The translations under genes were made by a program, and so were the position numbers. Of a stretch of DNA of 64,000 bases, positions 1 through 12,066 are shown one piece after another. The notes beneath the pieces were generated by a model. The model searched no databases and was not told the DNA's origin. It was given only the letters and a program-made list of their open reading frames with translations. Source of the stretch: Microplitis mediator (lineage: Eukaryota; Arthropoda; Insecta; Hymenoptera; Braconidae); contig NC_079969.1 in assembly GCF_029852145.1 (NCBI RefSeq), positions 23,118,459 to 23,182,458 of the forward strand. The letters run 5' to 3'. How positions within the stretch are numbered: the stretch's first letter is position 1; each line of letters opens with the position of its first letter.

Positions 1-42
1 CGAATTAATGAAATCCGTAATCACTCCTAATTTTCACATGGA

Positions 43-198
43 GAGAAATTTCAAGTAAATATGCTTATGCAGCATAGTAATGGTTCCATTACTATACAGT
101 TTGTATATATAAGCAGTCACATAAGAGCAGCGTGATACAAACTATAGAGTAATGTGACCTTCACTATGCTGTATACGCATATTTACTTGAAATTTCTC
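43..198. mobile_element. Hairpin miniature inverted-repeat element
   Basis: The two ends are perfect inverted copies starting GAGAAATTTCAAGTAAATA, and the pairing continues with mismatches through nearly the whole 156 bp to a centre near 120. The sequence would fold into one long hairpin with no coding content. The family is not recognised and no clear target duplication was found. I infer a small non-autonomous DNA transposon. Confidence 0.7.
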
Positions 199-217
199 GA
201 CGCGTAAGTGTAAATAT

Positions 218-644
218 GGTGACACACTTAGATATCCGTAAAAAAATATCCATTGACAAAATATCCGTAAAAAATTCAATTGATTAAATATTTTTTCGCT
301 ATCTTTCACACCATTTTATGTGTGGGTATATTTTTGTAATTGCAAACACACAAAATTTGTAAAAAAAAAGGGCCATGTTTCACACCTATTTATGTATGTA
401 TCAATCATATGTATTTTCGCATGAAGTATTTAATGAATTAAATGATACATATTTCGAAAAAAAAAATTTTAATAACTTTCTTTTACTGTTATTTTAACTA
501 TGAAAATTTTGATCTGATGAATTCAGATCTTTGGTATGTTCATTTTCAGGATATTCTGTCCGTATATATATTTTATTCATCGGATATTATTCCCACGGAT
601 ATTTTGTCGTGAATATTGTGTCGCGGATATGTTGTCACGCAACC
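218..644. mobile_element. GGTG...AACC element, ATATCC repeat variant
   Basis: The element starts GGTGACACACTTAGATATCC and ends GTTGTCACGCAACC, which are inverted copies of each other. The flanking 8 bp are gtaaatat on the left and gcaaatat on the right, a 7/8 target duplication of the size typical of hAT or P superfamilies. Both ends hold several copies of a short unit of the type GACAAAATATCCGT. The centre has GTGTG...TATATTTTT text that also occurs inverted in the 10344-10641 element. There is no transposase ORF, so it is non-autonomous. Confidence 0.75.
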
Positions 645-660
645 GCAAATATGATTGAAA

Positions 661-1384
661 ATAAGAAACAAATATTGTGAACTTTCTGATAGAAAAATTA
701 GACATTACGTTTAAAAAATATTTAACAATAGTTGTCATTAAAATATAACATCCTAAAAAGTGATAAAATCATTCAACCAATTGATACAATCGAAGAAGCT
801 ATCGAAAACTCACAGTTGCACGTTCGTTCGATCAAGGAAAACTACTTCTTCTTAGAGTGCAGTACTAACCTTTCAACAAGTACACTCACACACGATTGGA
901 ACAACCTTTTTTAGCTCACACATGTCAATGTTCCCTCAATGGAACATACGAATGAAAGCTACAGTATTTGTATGTATGTATATATCTATATAGTTTGAAA
1001 ATATAGTAGCAAGTATATATCGAGCAAATGCTGCACGGTGAATTCTCAGCAAGAACATTTTCCAATCTGGCTGGGGCGTAGCTCTTTCGTCTTACCCCGT
1101 GGCCAGATTGAAGAAACTGAATGTGGCTGGAGAGACGGGGACGTCGGATAAATGAAACGGAGAATGCGATTGTTGGTGCAATGTTCCGGAAGAAAAGTGT
1201 TCTACAAAGCTGGAACGAGAAAGAGTACGAGAAAGAGAAAGAAAACGATAAAAAAAAAATTGCCAGTGAATGAGGAAGGTTTGGAATACTTGCGATCAAT
1301 GTGAACAAAAACCCACTTCTTTACACCTGATGATTTACACTAACGAAGTTCATCGAATATTAAATTGTTATTTACTCAGTAGAA
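661..1384. other. No supported feature
   Basis: AT-rich sequence with a slightly more GC-rich patch near 1030-1200. The open frames here are short and have no recognisable product. I see no gene, RNA or mobile element. Confidence 0.5.
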
Positions 1385-1725
1385 AAAAAATTTTCATCTG
1401 TAATAGAAACGGCTATTCCATGAAAAAAAGTTCATAGCAGCGAACTTCTACGAGACAATTTTGAACTTTGAGTTGATCATTTTGGAACTTTCAAAAAAAT
1501 TATGAGAAGAAAAATTTTTAATTGCCAGATCATGTTTTCAAAAGTTCCAAAAACGATGAACTCAAAGTTCAGAAATGTCTCAAATTTAAAAGTTCACCCT
1601 TACGAGCCTGGAAAATTTCTAGAACGAATTATTTCGTACGCGGGATGTTAAATTTTTTTTTTTTGTCAAATCATCATATTTCAGTGCGTCACTTGAAAAT
1701 TTAAAATCGACTTAACATCTAACGC
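1385..1725. repeat. Repeat with internal inverted arms
   Basis: The arm at 1463-1492 (GAACTTTGAGTTGATCA...) is repeated in inverted form at 1540-1570. The same GAACTTTGAGTTGAT text recurs near 11630, so this is a dispersed repeat. Outer boundaries are not clear. Confidence 0.45.
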
Positions 1726-2638
1726 TTTAGAAATGTTACCCAGTGTAAAAGTAGAAATGAATAAAAATTTTCAAGTGTCACTTTTCAATGGACACAAAAT
1801 TCATAGTGAATACAGTTTTTCGTGTCACAATTGACATCTCAAAAGTGTTGAATTTACTTGTCATATTGAACGAACATCGTGTGTAAATTTTAACGTGAAT
1901 GAGATGTTGAAATTCAACATAAATAGCCAACGTTGAAAACTAATATAAATTTTACTGTTTATTTCCATAAGTTTTTAATTCAATTTTATTTTTGCTTCGT
2001 ATTCTCTATAAATGGAAAACACACGTAAATGTCTGAATGATACTGACATTGAAATAGATATACATATCCATACAACATACATGTATTTATAGGATGCTAC
2101 GTATTTTGAAACCCTTGACAAACATTTCTACTTCACGTTTACCGCAAAACCCTATCAGACTGACTGACTGACGCCTTTGTATTCGGTACGCACATCACTT
2201 GAGGGTCAGACTCCCTCGAGATGGATCCGTTTTCGTAAAATAACACACGCTGCAATGGACACCCATCACTGCTGGATATGTATGCTAATGTGATAGGTGA
2301 GAGATGTTTACTCACAGCAACAGAATCTAGATTTTTTAAAAAATTATTTTGTTTTGTTGTCAAATGGCTTTTGTGTATCACTTTTTTCGAAACAATTTAA
2401 TGAAATTCTTTGAATATAAAATAAAATAAGATGTCGACAATTGAAAGCTTAAATAAAACAATTATCAGTCACTTTAGCTGTCCGCAAGATGTTGAAGTAG
2501 AAAAGGTCCAGTTGTGATCGGACTTTTGAATGAAACGGGTATTGTTATGCCAGCCACAATAAAGCACAAAGAGCTATTGTTAGAGAGCTTATAAGCATTT
2601 AAAAAATAATTTGAATTTTTGTTTGATACAAAAAGAAA
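1726..2638. other. No supported feature
   Basis: AT-rich sequence with only short open frames and no recognisable motif. Confidence 0.5.
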
Positions 2639-2715
2639 TTTTTGACACAAGAAATATTTTGCACTACGAATCGAAAACAAAAATTTTCTTGGGACAAACA
2701 AATATTTTTTGCGTG
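2639..2715. mobile_element. Relic of the CAAGAAAATTTT repeat family
   Basis: It contains CAAGAAATATTTTGCACTAC followed by a CAAGAAAATTTT-like inverted motif. About 45 bp here is nearly identical to 55025-55075, and related text fills 28925-29180. It is probably a decayed miniature element, as no full ends remain. Confidence 0.5.
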
Positions 2716-2737
2716 AAAAATCATTTGTTCTGAGAGT

Positions 2738-3159
2738 CCCTGATTAAACAACTGAACTCGACCGAATTAAAAATTTTATTTCTGCTTAATTCTGTCGAAC
2801 TCTGCAAAGCAGAATTCAACGATTGAAAATTTTAATTCTGTTAAATTCGGTAAGACGGAATTGAAAAGAATTCAAGGATTATTATTGAATTAAACAGAAT
2901 AAAATCGATTTAAAAATTTCAAATCTGTTTTTATTCAGTTTAATTCTGAGTCAGAACCAGAAATTTGAGAATTATTTTCGAATTAAACCGAATAGAATTA
3001 TTTAAATTCGTTTCAATTTGGATAAATTCTGGTTTTCCTGCCGAATTAGATAGAATACTCTTTTAAGTTAGGTACCGAATTAACAGAATTTATCTTAATT
3101 ATATAGAATTAAAAATTCAATTCTGTTTAATTCGATCGAATTCAGTTGTTTAATCAGGG
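2738..3159. mobile_element. TIR element CCCTGATTAAACAACTGAA
   Basis: The 19-bp terminus CCCTGATTAAACAACTGAA is matched in inverted form at the right end. The 422-bp interior is made of many degenerate GAATTAAACAGAATT-type palindromes and has no ORF. The target duplication is unclear. I read it as a non-autonomous element with a palindromic-array interior. Confidence 0.75.
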
Positions 3160-4354
3160 GTGATATTTTGTTTTATAAGCTGTTGTTATTATGATAGTTG
3201 ATCATTAATTTGACCATCATTACAAAATGGTCGCGCTGTGAAATGAAGCCTCAGTTATGTAAAGCTTAGCTTCTGGCAAGGTATGAAATATTTCTGGTTT
3301 TGTACTCAAAGAGAGGTTATAATAGACGAAGGATGAAAAGGTGATAAAGACAAGAATAAAAAAGGAAGTGTTGATAGGTATAGAATGTTACAATGATCAA
3401 AGAAAACTACGGGCGACACCTGCCGATAATCCCTCGTTTGTTATTCCCCTTAAGTACTTCATCCACTTCTTCAAAATGCTTGAGTTGTTTAACGAGGGTA
3501 AAAAATAGCTAAATAAACAAGTGTGAACAATCTTTTGCGACAATAAAATTACGTATTAAAATCGTTATAATTTTCTAGTTAAAAAGTTTCTTCTGAAAAT
3601 CTTTTTATAAGAAATAAAAACAAAAGTTTCTATTAGCACAATTTAAAAATATCATTTGAGCAGAAATATTATTTTCTTCTTTGTTTCTAAACGCTCGATG
3701 AGTCCGGAATTACGTACCGCCATCTTTGGTAGACACAGTGAACTTTTAGATCAATCGGGTGAAGTTGATGTTCTATGTAACCGACAACTATCGCGTGATA
3801 ACGGGTAGAGGTCGATAAAAAGGAAATTACAAGACTCTTATGATAAAGATGAGGAAAACTTTGTTTCCCAAACGCCGAGGAATCTTTTTTACCAACTAAC
3901 GGCTGCAGTGTTAACTGTAATTAATATAAAGCAGCTAAATTACCAAGAAGTAAATTAAAGCTAACTCTTATTTATTATATCTCTTTCATAATGAGATACA
4001 TTAATTTGAAACTTTTGTAAGTACATATAAAAGAGCCGCTTAGTACTTTGATTAATCAAACGAGCTGCACGCCAGCTTCTTTGAATCCTTTATAAAGTTA
4101 TAAATGCCACTATTTTATAAACAAAGTTTATGTGTCTTATTATTCAATATAAGAAACTCTAATTATGATAAAAAAAATTAAGTTTTAATTAAAATAAAGA
4201 TTACTACTAAAATTTTCTTCATTCACAATTTTCAGTATCTTTTACGCTGAGAATTTAATAATAATAATGGTCGTCACTGGTGGTTTTTAAAGGGGACTAT
4301 AATATAGTAATTTTCTAATTTTCTATTATAATACTGTTGGAAAAAAAATCGAAT
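3160..4354. other. No supported feature
   Basis: AT-rich sequence without a convincing exon, RNA gene or element boundary. Confidence 0.5.
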
Positions 4355-4525
4355 TACAGTAACTGCTCTTTATAAACGAATTAGTGAAAATCATTGTTTG
4401 GCAGTGAATAGTCACTTGATGCCACTGAAAAATATACTACTGTTTGAATTAGTGACATACTTTTCATTAGTAAACAGTAAATAATCACTATTTTCACTAT
4501 TTCACATTTAAGACAGTGCTTCTAT
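4355..4525. mobile_element. Degenerate TTAGTGA hairpin relic
   Basis: Begins with CTCTTTATAAACGAATTAGTG and carries several GTGAATA/TCACTATTTTCACT motifs in both orientations. It resembles the better-preserved hairpins at 26011-26151 and 56177-56317 but the arms no longer pair well. Confidence 0.35.
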
Positions 4526-5036
4526 TACCGAATGACCCGCGAAAAGTGAATCATATGTAGGTGCAGGAAAAATGTTTGGCTGTAAAAATTTTCTCTGTTT
4601 CTACTTTAGTAAAAATATTCATTTTTAAATAGTTTTGTAATGTAAGGATAAGTGGTCGTAAATTTAAGGATTAGGTGAGTAACTAGTTTTACTCGAAATG
4701 CTGTCACCAGATGTCAAAATATAGTTACTCTGTAAGATTGTTAAAAATATTGTAGCCTAAGTGCGAGTGAGAGACCGAGCAAAAGTAAGAGTGTATGAAA
4801 TATGCTGTTTAGAGATGGGGGTGAGAAGGGACCCAGAGGCCCAAGTAATTTTAAAAGATAGTTTACGGCAGTCTAACACCATCCAGGCTAGTAAGAAGTT
4901 GTGTGCTATTTTCCTTACAAATAAAGCTATTATTAGGTACCCTTTTTAAAATTTTTTTCTAAAAATCTATATTCTACACATATATGGCTGATTTCCATGT
5001 ATGGAACATCTCTAAGTCAGGCATATACAAGGCATA
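4526..5036. other. No supported feature
   Basis: AT-rich sequence. A 62-codon open frame near 4761 has no recognisable product and no supporting signal. Confidence 0.5.
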
Positions 5037-5197
5037 GGGAAGAAGTGCCGGTATTGACCACTTTCGTGCCAGTTTTGGACACTTCAAAAATTTATGTGTA
5101 TTAATTAAGGAAGTTTTTTTTAATACTTATTGACTAATCGAAATAAAGTATAAAGTATCTAAAAATACAGCAGTGGCCACTAATGGTACTTCTACCC
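5037..5197. mobile_element. TIR element GGGAAGAAGTGCC
   Basis: The left end GGGAAGAAGTGCCGGTATTG and the right end ending GGTACTTCTACCC are inverted copies with a few mismatches, and both run into a GGCCACT/GACCACT motif. It is 161 bp with no ORF. A related left half survives at 55511-55575. Confidence 0.6.
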
Positions 5198-5218
5198 TGT
5201 ATTTGCTCTATATATTGC

Positions 5219-5274
5219 CCTCTAAAACTAAATTAGTGAAAATTAGTGAATTCCGCTAATTCACTTTTAGAGAG
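5219..5274. mobile_element. Short CCTCTAAAA hairpin
   Basis: A 56-bp palindrome from CCTCTAAAAC to TTTTAGAGAG with TTAGTGAA/TTCACTAA-type arms, related to the 140-bp hairpins at 26011 and 56177. Confidence 0.5.
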
Positions 5275-6978
5275 TGGTATACATGAAGCTATACAGAGGA
5301 TATATGAATAATATATGAAAATACTTACTATACTGCAATCGCAGTAGTCCCTGACAATGTGATGATAATTATAACCATTAAATTCTCAGCATGTGGTAAG
5401 TGGAAAGAAAAAGAATACATCTGTTCATTTTGATTTCGACTAGACAAGCCTTATTCAGAAGTTTTATCGGTAGAATAACGCTAATCGGGATGGGTTAACA
5501 TCTGCTTCTGATTGCACTTCGTATGAGTGGAATAGACGAAAGCACACGAGTTGCTAGTTGAAATCAAACAGAAAATGGAAAATTTCTATCAATGCCTCAG
5601 GCTAAGTAGTACAATAAAATCAATAGGACAGACAATGAGCTATTTCATGAAAGTTTACTAGTATAATGACGTGGAGGTATGCTGTAGATTATTAGACATC
5701 ACTGACTTAAATTTATATGTGAAAAAGTAATTACTTAACATAATCTTTGATAACAAATTTCTGAAAGTTTATCGTGTTTTCTTGCTCAGTTTCATTTATG
5801 TATACATATATAAAGCTCATTCATTAGTCTATTATATACGCAGAGGAAGATACGATAAAATAATTTGAAAATTTAGCCAAAAGCAACATCAAGTTCTATT
5901 CATGATACTAGCTTGTGTAGCACAACTAATCCTGTAGCAACGTGTCGTAACGAGGGAAACGGCGAGATAAACGTGGAGACGTCGGAATTGAGACTGGTTA
6001 ACGATGGCATGATAAAGTTATCGGCTTGGTGCACTAAAGTAGACTCTACTAGATGAATTTTCACTGACAATCTACCTACAAGATAATGCTCAACGGAGAA
6101 ATACGTTTCATGCAAATTTATCTAACAAGCTAAAGCGCGACAAGAATTTTTTACTACTGTCCATAATTTGAAGGAGTACTTTTATCCGCAGAAAAGATTT
6201 AATTAGTCAATTTACTTTTTTCACTCTTTATGTGTCTCAACAACAGTCTCTCGGGCCAATATTCTCAAATGTTTCATATTCATGAGCGATTTCCACTATG
6301 AACCTGTTATACGAAAACTTCCAACAAATTCAAAATTATGTGTATGTATATATATATATTGAATTCCCAACACCCGAACGGAGCTTTGTAACCATCAGAA
6401 ACTTCAATAGTGACAGATAAAAGCAGAGTATGTTGTGTATACTGGGTGTTTGCGCTCGGTTGTTTTTCAGTTTCACATTTCCATATCGTCTGCTCGGACC
6501 TCTATGAAAATTTTCACTGGCCCGCCTCTCATCCATCCAATATTGGCTTCTATTGAATACTCGCCTGGCATTATCTACCTGTGAAGTTCGACAGATAAAC
6601 AAAGAAACTTCAAAAAAATTAAATAATCAAATGAAAGCTCGTCTTTTTTGCGTTTAACGGAGAGTTACACGGAGAGTTTACGGAAAAAATTACAACATTT
6701 TATGGAAATGGTTCTTATTCTGCATGGAAACAGGTTTGTTCTAATACCGATTAGACAAAAACGCCCACACAAATTGTGGAAATCGTGCCCTGTTACGGAA
6801 GAAATTAAAAAAAAAATATTGAGAAATGATCACGGATTGAATTTTTCAAAAATTGATAATTTGTTCAAATATTCGGTTCCGCCCAACTCTTTCCTGTTCT
6901 GTATTCATAAATTGTTTAATTTTGGTAAAAGTACACTATTACTTTCTTGAAATATCATTATTATATTATACATGAGTG
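5275..6978. other. No supported feature
   Basis: Mostly unique-looking sequence. A purine/pyrimidine-skewed frame at 6648-6950 encodes nothing recognisable. Confidence 0.5.
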
Positions 6979-7692
6979 CCCGCATGAAAATATCATATAT
7001 GGTAAACATATATTAAAAAATATATGTTACAGATCTAAATATATATGTGACAACACATGCAATCTTATATAGAACTATACATAGATTTTGGCCGATTTTA
7101 TTATATTTCTATATATGTTTTCTCTTGTATGATTTCATATATTTCCGTATAACTTCAATATATTATTTATATATTTGAAAACTTATAATTTTAATATATT
7201 CAAAAACAAATGTTATTTATAAATGGAATCAAATAAGAACACATATATAATTCATCATTATATGCCACGATATATGTACCATGTATTTAAATTTATAAAT
7301 TTTTATATATTTTTTGATATATAGAACCATATAAGTCTCCCCATATATGTAAGAATAAATAAAATCTATTCTTTTCTGTCTTCCTCTCTCTGTTATAAGA
7401 TTCAAACATTGTGTTCAGAATATATATATATATGTGTGCTAGCTTACAAATTTACATATATAATTATCAATATATGTAATACATATATGTGCTAACTTAT
7501 AAGTTTACATATATGATTATAAATATATATAATACATGTATTAACTTATAAACTTACGTATATAATTAATTATATTAAAACTTACTATATTATATATAAG
7601 AAAATATATATCGTTTTTGGCCACTTATATGGTCCCATATTGATTATATATTCTTCCATATATATTTATCATATATGGTATTTTCATGCGGG
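6979..7692. mobile_element. CCCGCATGAAAA element, copy 1
   Basis: The ends CCCGCATGAAAATATCATAT and ...GGTATTTTCATGCGGG are inverted copies. The 714-bp interior is dominated by ATATATG/CATATAT words and has no ORF. Two other copies lie at 19100-19911 and 39244-41064, and this one is the most diverged. The target duplication is unclear. Confidence 0.75.
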
Positions 7693-8759
7693 TGGATATA
7701 TATATATACAACCTTAAGTTTTCCTCTAAAAGACTAAATTGGTGACCACGAGAAGAGGCAGTAGCGTGAAATTAAAGCCATTCGTCAAGCCGAGGGTATC
7801 CTACTCAAAATAGCGCGTGCAACCCCTATTGAGTGAATAAAATAATGTGTATGGTGCGTACATAATTCACTTGGCTGGCAGATATAAAACAAAGTGGGTG
7901 GTTTTATATATGAATTTTTAAAAACACTTAAAGATTCAAGAGAGTACCGTGGATTTAAACTTAAAAAAGCTGCTAAAGATACTGTGTAAAAGTAGATATA
8001 TATACCTAAGATATAAGGTATAGATATATATGTATATAATGTTTCAATATTCAAACGCATCATGTAAATATTAAAATTGAATCATGAATTCAGAGTATGA
8101 AAGAAATACGAGAAGATATCCTTTTCAAAAGTTATTTCAATGTCTGTCTGTATCACTTGGTTATTCATGCAAGCACTTAAGAATATTATACTTCTTTATT
8201 TATATATAAATATACTTCCTTTTGTTCTTCGTTCCGTTTCACTTGTATTTATTATGCAACGAAAATTGTTTTCTTTTCATTTTTATTTTTAAGTAAATAA
8301 AAATTATGGGAAAAATTCAAATTATATGAAATGATTAAACAATTTTTCATAAGTTTCTCTTTCAAAAGCCTGAAGGAAAAAGGCAGTCTATAGCAAGGGT
8401 ATATTGAGATATACTGATGAGTCTGATATGTACACTGAGACGAAACTGCGATAATGAAAATGAAATGCTAGAACAGTTACTATCATCTGAAGCAAATTAT
8501 TTAACAAAAATTGATGTTAATTATTTTATAAGAGATGATTAGTCTTGAAAACAATAATAACATATTTATATCATATTGTTAAATTTAACATTAATTGCTT
8601 TCTGATCGACTCGACATTTAAAAACTCATTAAATTCTATTAATTACTCTCTTTTGTAGTTTATTTTTATAAAAAACTTTTTTTGTTAATTTCATTACTGC
8701 TCTGTGAAAAAATTCAGAAAACCCAGAAAATATCTAAATATGGTTAATCCTATAACGAA
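7693..8759. other. No supported feature
   Basis: AT-rich sequence without a supported gene or element. Confidence 0.5.
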
Positions 8760-8992
8760 TAGATAGAACAGTTATGCGCATATATATGCGCAAAAAATAA
8801 ATACGTTGAATAAATTTCGTATACATATATGTTTACACATATTTCGTTATAAATGCAACAACATCTACATTAGTATCTATGTCGACATGCATGTCAACAT
8901 ATATGACTATGTATGGAATTATATTTATGTGAAAAAATGGACATCAAATATATGTTACATATATTTTTAGCATGTATATATTTTGATGCGGG
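8760..8992. mobile_element. Relic of a CCCGYATGAAAA element
   Basis: ATATATG-rich text ends in TATATTTTGATGCGGGA, resembling the right terminus of the 6979-7692 element. No matching left end was found. Confidence 0.4.
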
Positions 8993-9044
8993 ATCAAAAA
9001 TATTACACGTGGACTTTGTGCCCTCAAGGTTTTTTTGAGTTCTA

Positions 9045-10315
9045 CACTGAGAAAAATAATCAGTAGCAGCTACCTATTGGCAATCGGTAGCCACTACCCA
9101 TTATTTTTCGGTAGCCGCTACCGATTATTTTGGTACACGGAAAGAAAATTATGGGAAGTTTTCCTATGCATTATGGGAATGGTTCCCATAATGGTATGGG
9201 AATAGTTCCTATACTACTATAGGAATGGTTCCCATATATTATGGGAACCATTCCCATAATAGTATGAGAATAGTTCCCATACCATTATGGGAACCATTCC
9301 CATAATGGTATGGGAATCATTCCCATACTATTATGGGAATCATTCCCATACTATTATGGGAATGGTTCCCATATTGGTATAGGAACTATTCCTATAATAT
9401 TATGGGAACTATTCCCATAATGTTATGCGAACCATCCCTATAATATCATAAAATTTTTTTTTGCCCAATAGTGTAGAAATTTCCCAAAATTTGAATTTTC
9501 TTGAATGTTTTGTGCTGACAAAAAATTCTTGTTAAAAATTTTAATGTTTTTTTGCCAAATACGATTTTTTTTTTCAATGTTTGAATTTTTGTTTTTATGT
9601 TTAATAATATTTCTGTGTATTGTAGAAGTGATTACCACACTTTTCTTTAAATTAATTTTTTCATGATTATATGGGAACCATTCCCATAATATTATAGGAA
9701 TGGTTCCTATAATAGTATGGGAACTATTCCCATAATATTATGGGAATGATTCTCATAATGGTATACGAACCATTCCAATTGCATTATGGGAATCATTCCC
9801 ATAATATTATGAGAATAGTTCCCATACTATTATAGGAGCCATTCCCATAATATTATGGGAATGGTTCCTATAATTAATAGGAATGGTTCCTATAAATTAC
9901 AGGAACCATTCCCATAAATTATAGGAATGATTCCCATAATATTATAGAAAGTATTCCTATAAATTGTAGGAACCATTCCTATAGTGTTATGGGTATCATT
10001 CCCATAATTATAGGAATAGTTCCTATAATTATGGAAAACATTCCTATAATTATAGGAACCGCTCCCATAATTTATGGTCGTAATTTCTATGATGGTATAG
10101 GAAAAAATTTCACAAAATTATGGGAACCGCTGCCATAATTTTCTTTCCGTGTACCAGTTACCTAATTTTTGGTAACAGCTACCGATTTTTTTTCGGTAGC
10201 TGTTACCGAATAATCGGTAGCCGTTACCGGAATAATCGGTAGCAGCTACCGAAAAATCATCGGTAGTAGCTACCGACTGCCAATCGGTAGCTGCTACCGA
10301 TTATTTTTTTCAGTG
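9045..10315. mobile_element. CACTGA/GGTAGC element hosting a second element
   Basis: The ends CACTGAGAAAAATAATC and GATTATTTTTTTCAGTG are inverted copies flanked on both sides by TA. The native element (9045-9135 and 10152-10315, about 255 bp) is built of GGTAGC/GCTACC palindromes separated by AATAATCG spacers. A 1-kb element of a different interior type (9136-10151) is inserted at a TA inside a GGTACC-like word. There is no ORF. It belongs to the CACKG terminal frame described for several other elements in the window. Confidence 0.85.
9136..10151. mobile_element. CACGGAAAG/TATGGGAA palindromic-array element
   Basis: The ends CACGGAAAGAAAATTATGGG and its inverted copy finishing CTTTCCGTG are flanked by TA duplications. 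The two halves (about 9150-9444 and 9668-10135) are arrays of roughly 17-20-bp palindromes of the form TATGGGAA-YRRTTCCCATA, dozens of copies in all, around an unrelated AT-rich spacer (9445-9667). It codes for nothing visible. Such an array can form many small or one very long hairpin. A decayed relative is at 56128-56722. Confidence 0.85.
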
Positions 10316-10343
10316 TAATTTTTGTACAGTTCAAAGTTGACTT

Positions 10344-10641
10344 GGTCCCCGACATTTGATCCTTGCGACGATTATTTCTCAGATGATTGATCCACGCGAC
10401 TAATTTTGTGTGCGTGTAACTTCAAAAATATACTCACACACAAATAAATGTGAAAAATTACGCCCTTTTTTTACTAATTTTGTGTGCGTGTAATTTTAAA
10501 AATATACTCACACACAACTTGTGTGTATAAATAAATTGTGATTACCATTAATTGTCACGTAGATCAGTTATCGACATATCAATTATCGGCGGATCAATCG
10601 TCGCAAGTATTAATTGTCGGGGATCAATTGTCTTTGGAACA
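10344..10641. mobile_element. GGTC...GGAAC element, GATCC repeat variant
   Basis: Left end GGTCCCCGACATTTGATCC and right end GGATCAATTGTCTTTGGAAC carry inverted arrays of GACAATTGATCC-like units. The centre holds two copies of an approximately 75-bp GTGTGCGTGTAA...TATACTCACACAC segment (about 10398 and 10473), also seen inverted at 300-375. The target duplication is not clear here. It resembles 56376-56656. Confidence 0.65.
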
Positions 10642-11479
10642 TCGGTCGTGTCACCATTTGAATCTGCTAATTTTTTTTAAATATAAAGATTCCAAATTGG
10701 GATCAGTTGAGAATTTCATTTTTGAAAATTGAACCGAAATCGATAAATTGTTTTTCTTCAAAACAATCAGTTTGCGATTAGTATTATCGCAAATAATTTT
10801 TGGATGTCTGAAAAAGTTTCGTTTTATCGGCATTTAATTTCAAAATAACGATTAGATAACATTGCAAGTATTGTATGGCAGCACTAAAGTCCTCGAATAG
10901 TAAACATATACTGCATTGCGATTGTGTGCGTAAATGCGTTGAACAGTGTGGTATGCACTGTACTGCTGTTATGTTTCCTATGTGCAGTTGTATCTACCCC
11001 TTGGGTGTCGGGATATGCTCAAAATTGCCGTCCCAGTGTACACATTGGCAACTGTAAATGCGAGCTAGCACGTCCGCACCGCATTCTTGGTAATATTCAG
11101 GGATTGGGGTTTCACGTTTGCTTCCACGTCTATTAATGTGTACCTGTCTCGAATTCAAGTGGTACGCGATAACATAAACGTACTTTGAATATATAGATTT
11201 TTATAATTTTCCATTTAATGTCTCATTATTTATACATGAATATTAGGGGTGAGTAAAATTATTCAAGTTTATTTTTCTAACTTCCCGTAGGCGAACTATT
11301 TTTCACATTTTTGCAGAATTACAGTTTTTTACTCGAAGAGCCGCATTCCTGTATAAAACCGTAACTTTTTTTTTCGTGTAACCTCAGAAAAACTGAGAAT
11401 TCTAGACACATAATCGTAAAGTTATTTCGTGCATAAATATATATTTCTATTTGCAGAATATTCATTCTTTAAAAACCCA
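10642..11479. other. No supported gene
   Basis: Contains a frame at 10924-11136 with a hydrophobic N-terminal half and several cysteines, but it has no ATG and begins only at a GTG. I do not call it a gene. The rest is AT-rich sequence. Confidence 0.45.
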
Positions 11480-11550
11480 CACGGAAAAAAATATCCTGTT
11501 GCTGCAACAGGAAGCAGCCATATTGCAGCAGCAGGAAATTTTTTTCCGTG
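11480..11550. mobile_element. 71-bp CACGGAAAAAAAT hairpin
   Basis: CACGGAAAAAAAT at the left is matched by ATTTTTTTCCGTG at the right, with a core of CTGTTGCTGCAACAG-type palindromes. It is the smallest member of the CACKG frame. The flanks are CA on both sides rather than TA. Confidence 0.65.
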
Positions 11551-11689
11551 CATGTAAAAAAAATTCGTTCCAAAAATGGTTCAAAAAATTTATGACCGTG
11601 AACTTACGAATTTGAGCCAACTTTCTTTCTGAACTTTGAGTTGATTATTTTTTGACCCGAAGTCAATCCCAATATTTTAGAGTGCATTG

Positions 11690-11803
11690 GCGGTAAAAAC
11701 GTTCTAATTGACGCGGTTCAAAATTTAACACCGTTCGTCGTATAAATTTCACACCAGCAATGTCGAAAATTTTAACACCACATGGACAAAATTTTTTACA
11801 GTG
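11690..11803. mobile_element. Relic end of a CACCGG-type CACTGT element
   Basis: AACACCG- and AACACCA-containing text runs into ATGGACAAAATTTTTTACAGTG, the same layout as the right end of 57551-58796. Only one end is preserved. Confidence 0.5.
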
Positions 11804-11837
11804 AGTTAACGGAAAATCGTTAAGTTTATACTTGTTT

Positions 11838-12066
11838 GAAAGCTATGGTGTCATAGTTAAGCCGGACCATGTTGGCCACCTGACGGACATTCAAATAAAC
11901 ACACGGAAAAATTATTATGACCATAGTAAAATTTCCAATGGTTGCAGTAATTTATGATATAATTCTTCATTATTACTATGGCCATAGTAATCTTCCGTCA
12001 AGTGGCCAATATGATCCGGCTTTACTATGACACCATAGCATTTCCATCGAGAATAATTTTTCCGTG
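11838..12066. mobile_element. CACGGAAAAATTATT element with inverted flank
   Basis: An element with ends CACGGAAAAATTATT and AATAATTTTTCCGTG occupies 11902-12066 (right flank TA, left CA). Its interior has CCATAGTAA motifs. The segment 11985-12031 is an inverted copy of 11838-11886 just outside the left end, so a second, older copy or a rearrangement abuts it. Confidence 0.65.

Noticed and set aside
9045..10315. Regularly spaced palindromes suggesting a CRISPR-like array
   Set aside because: There are no unique spacers of constant length, and TIRs with TA flanks identify transposons in an animal-type genome.
10924..11136. Hydrophobic, cysteine-containing frame resembling a secreted peptide
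   Set aside because: No ATG in the frame; it opens only at a GTG, and splice signals are too weak to call an exon.
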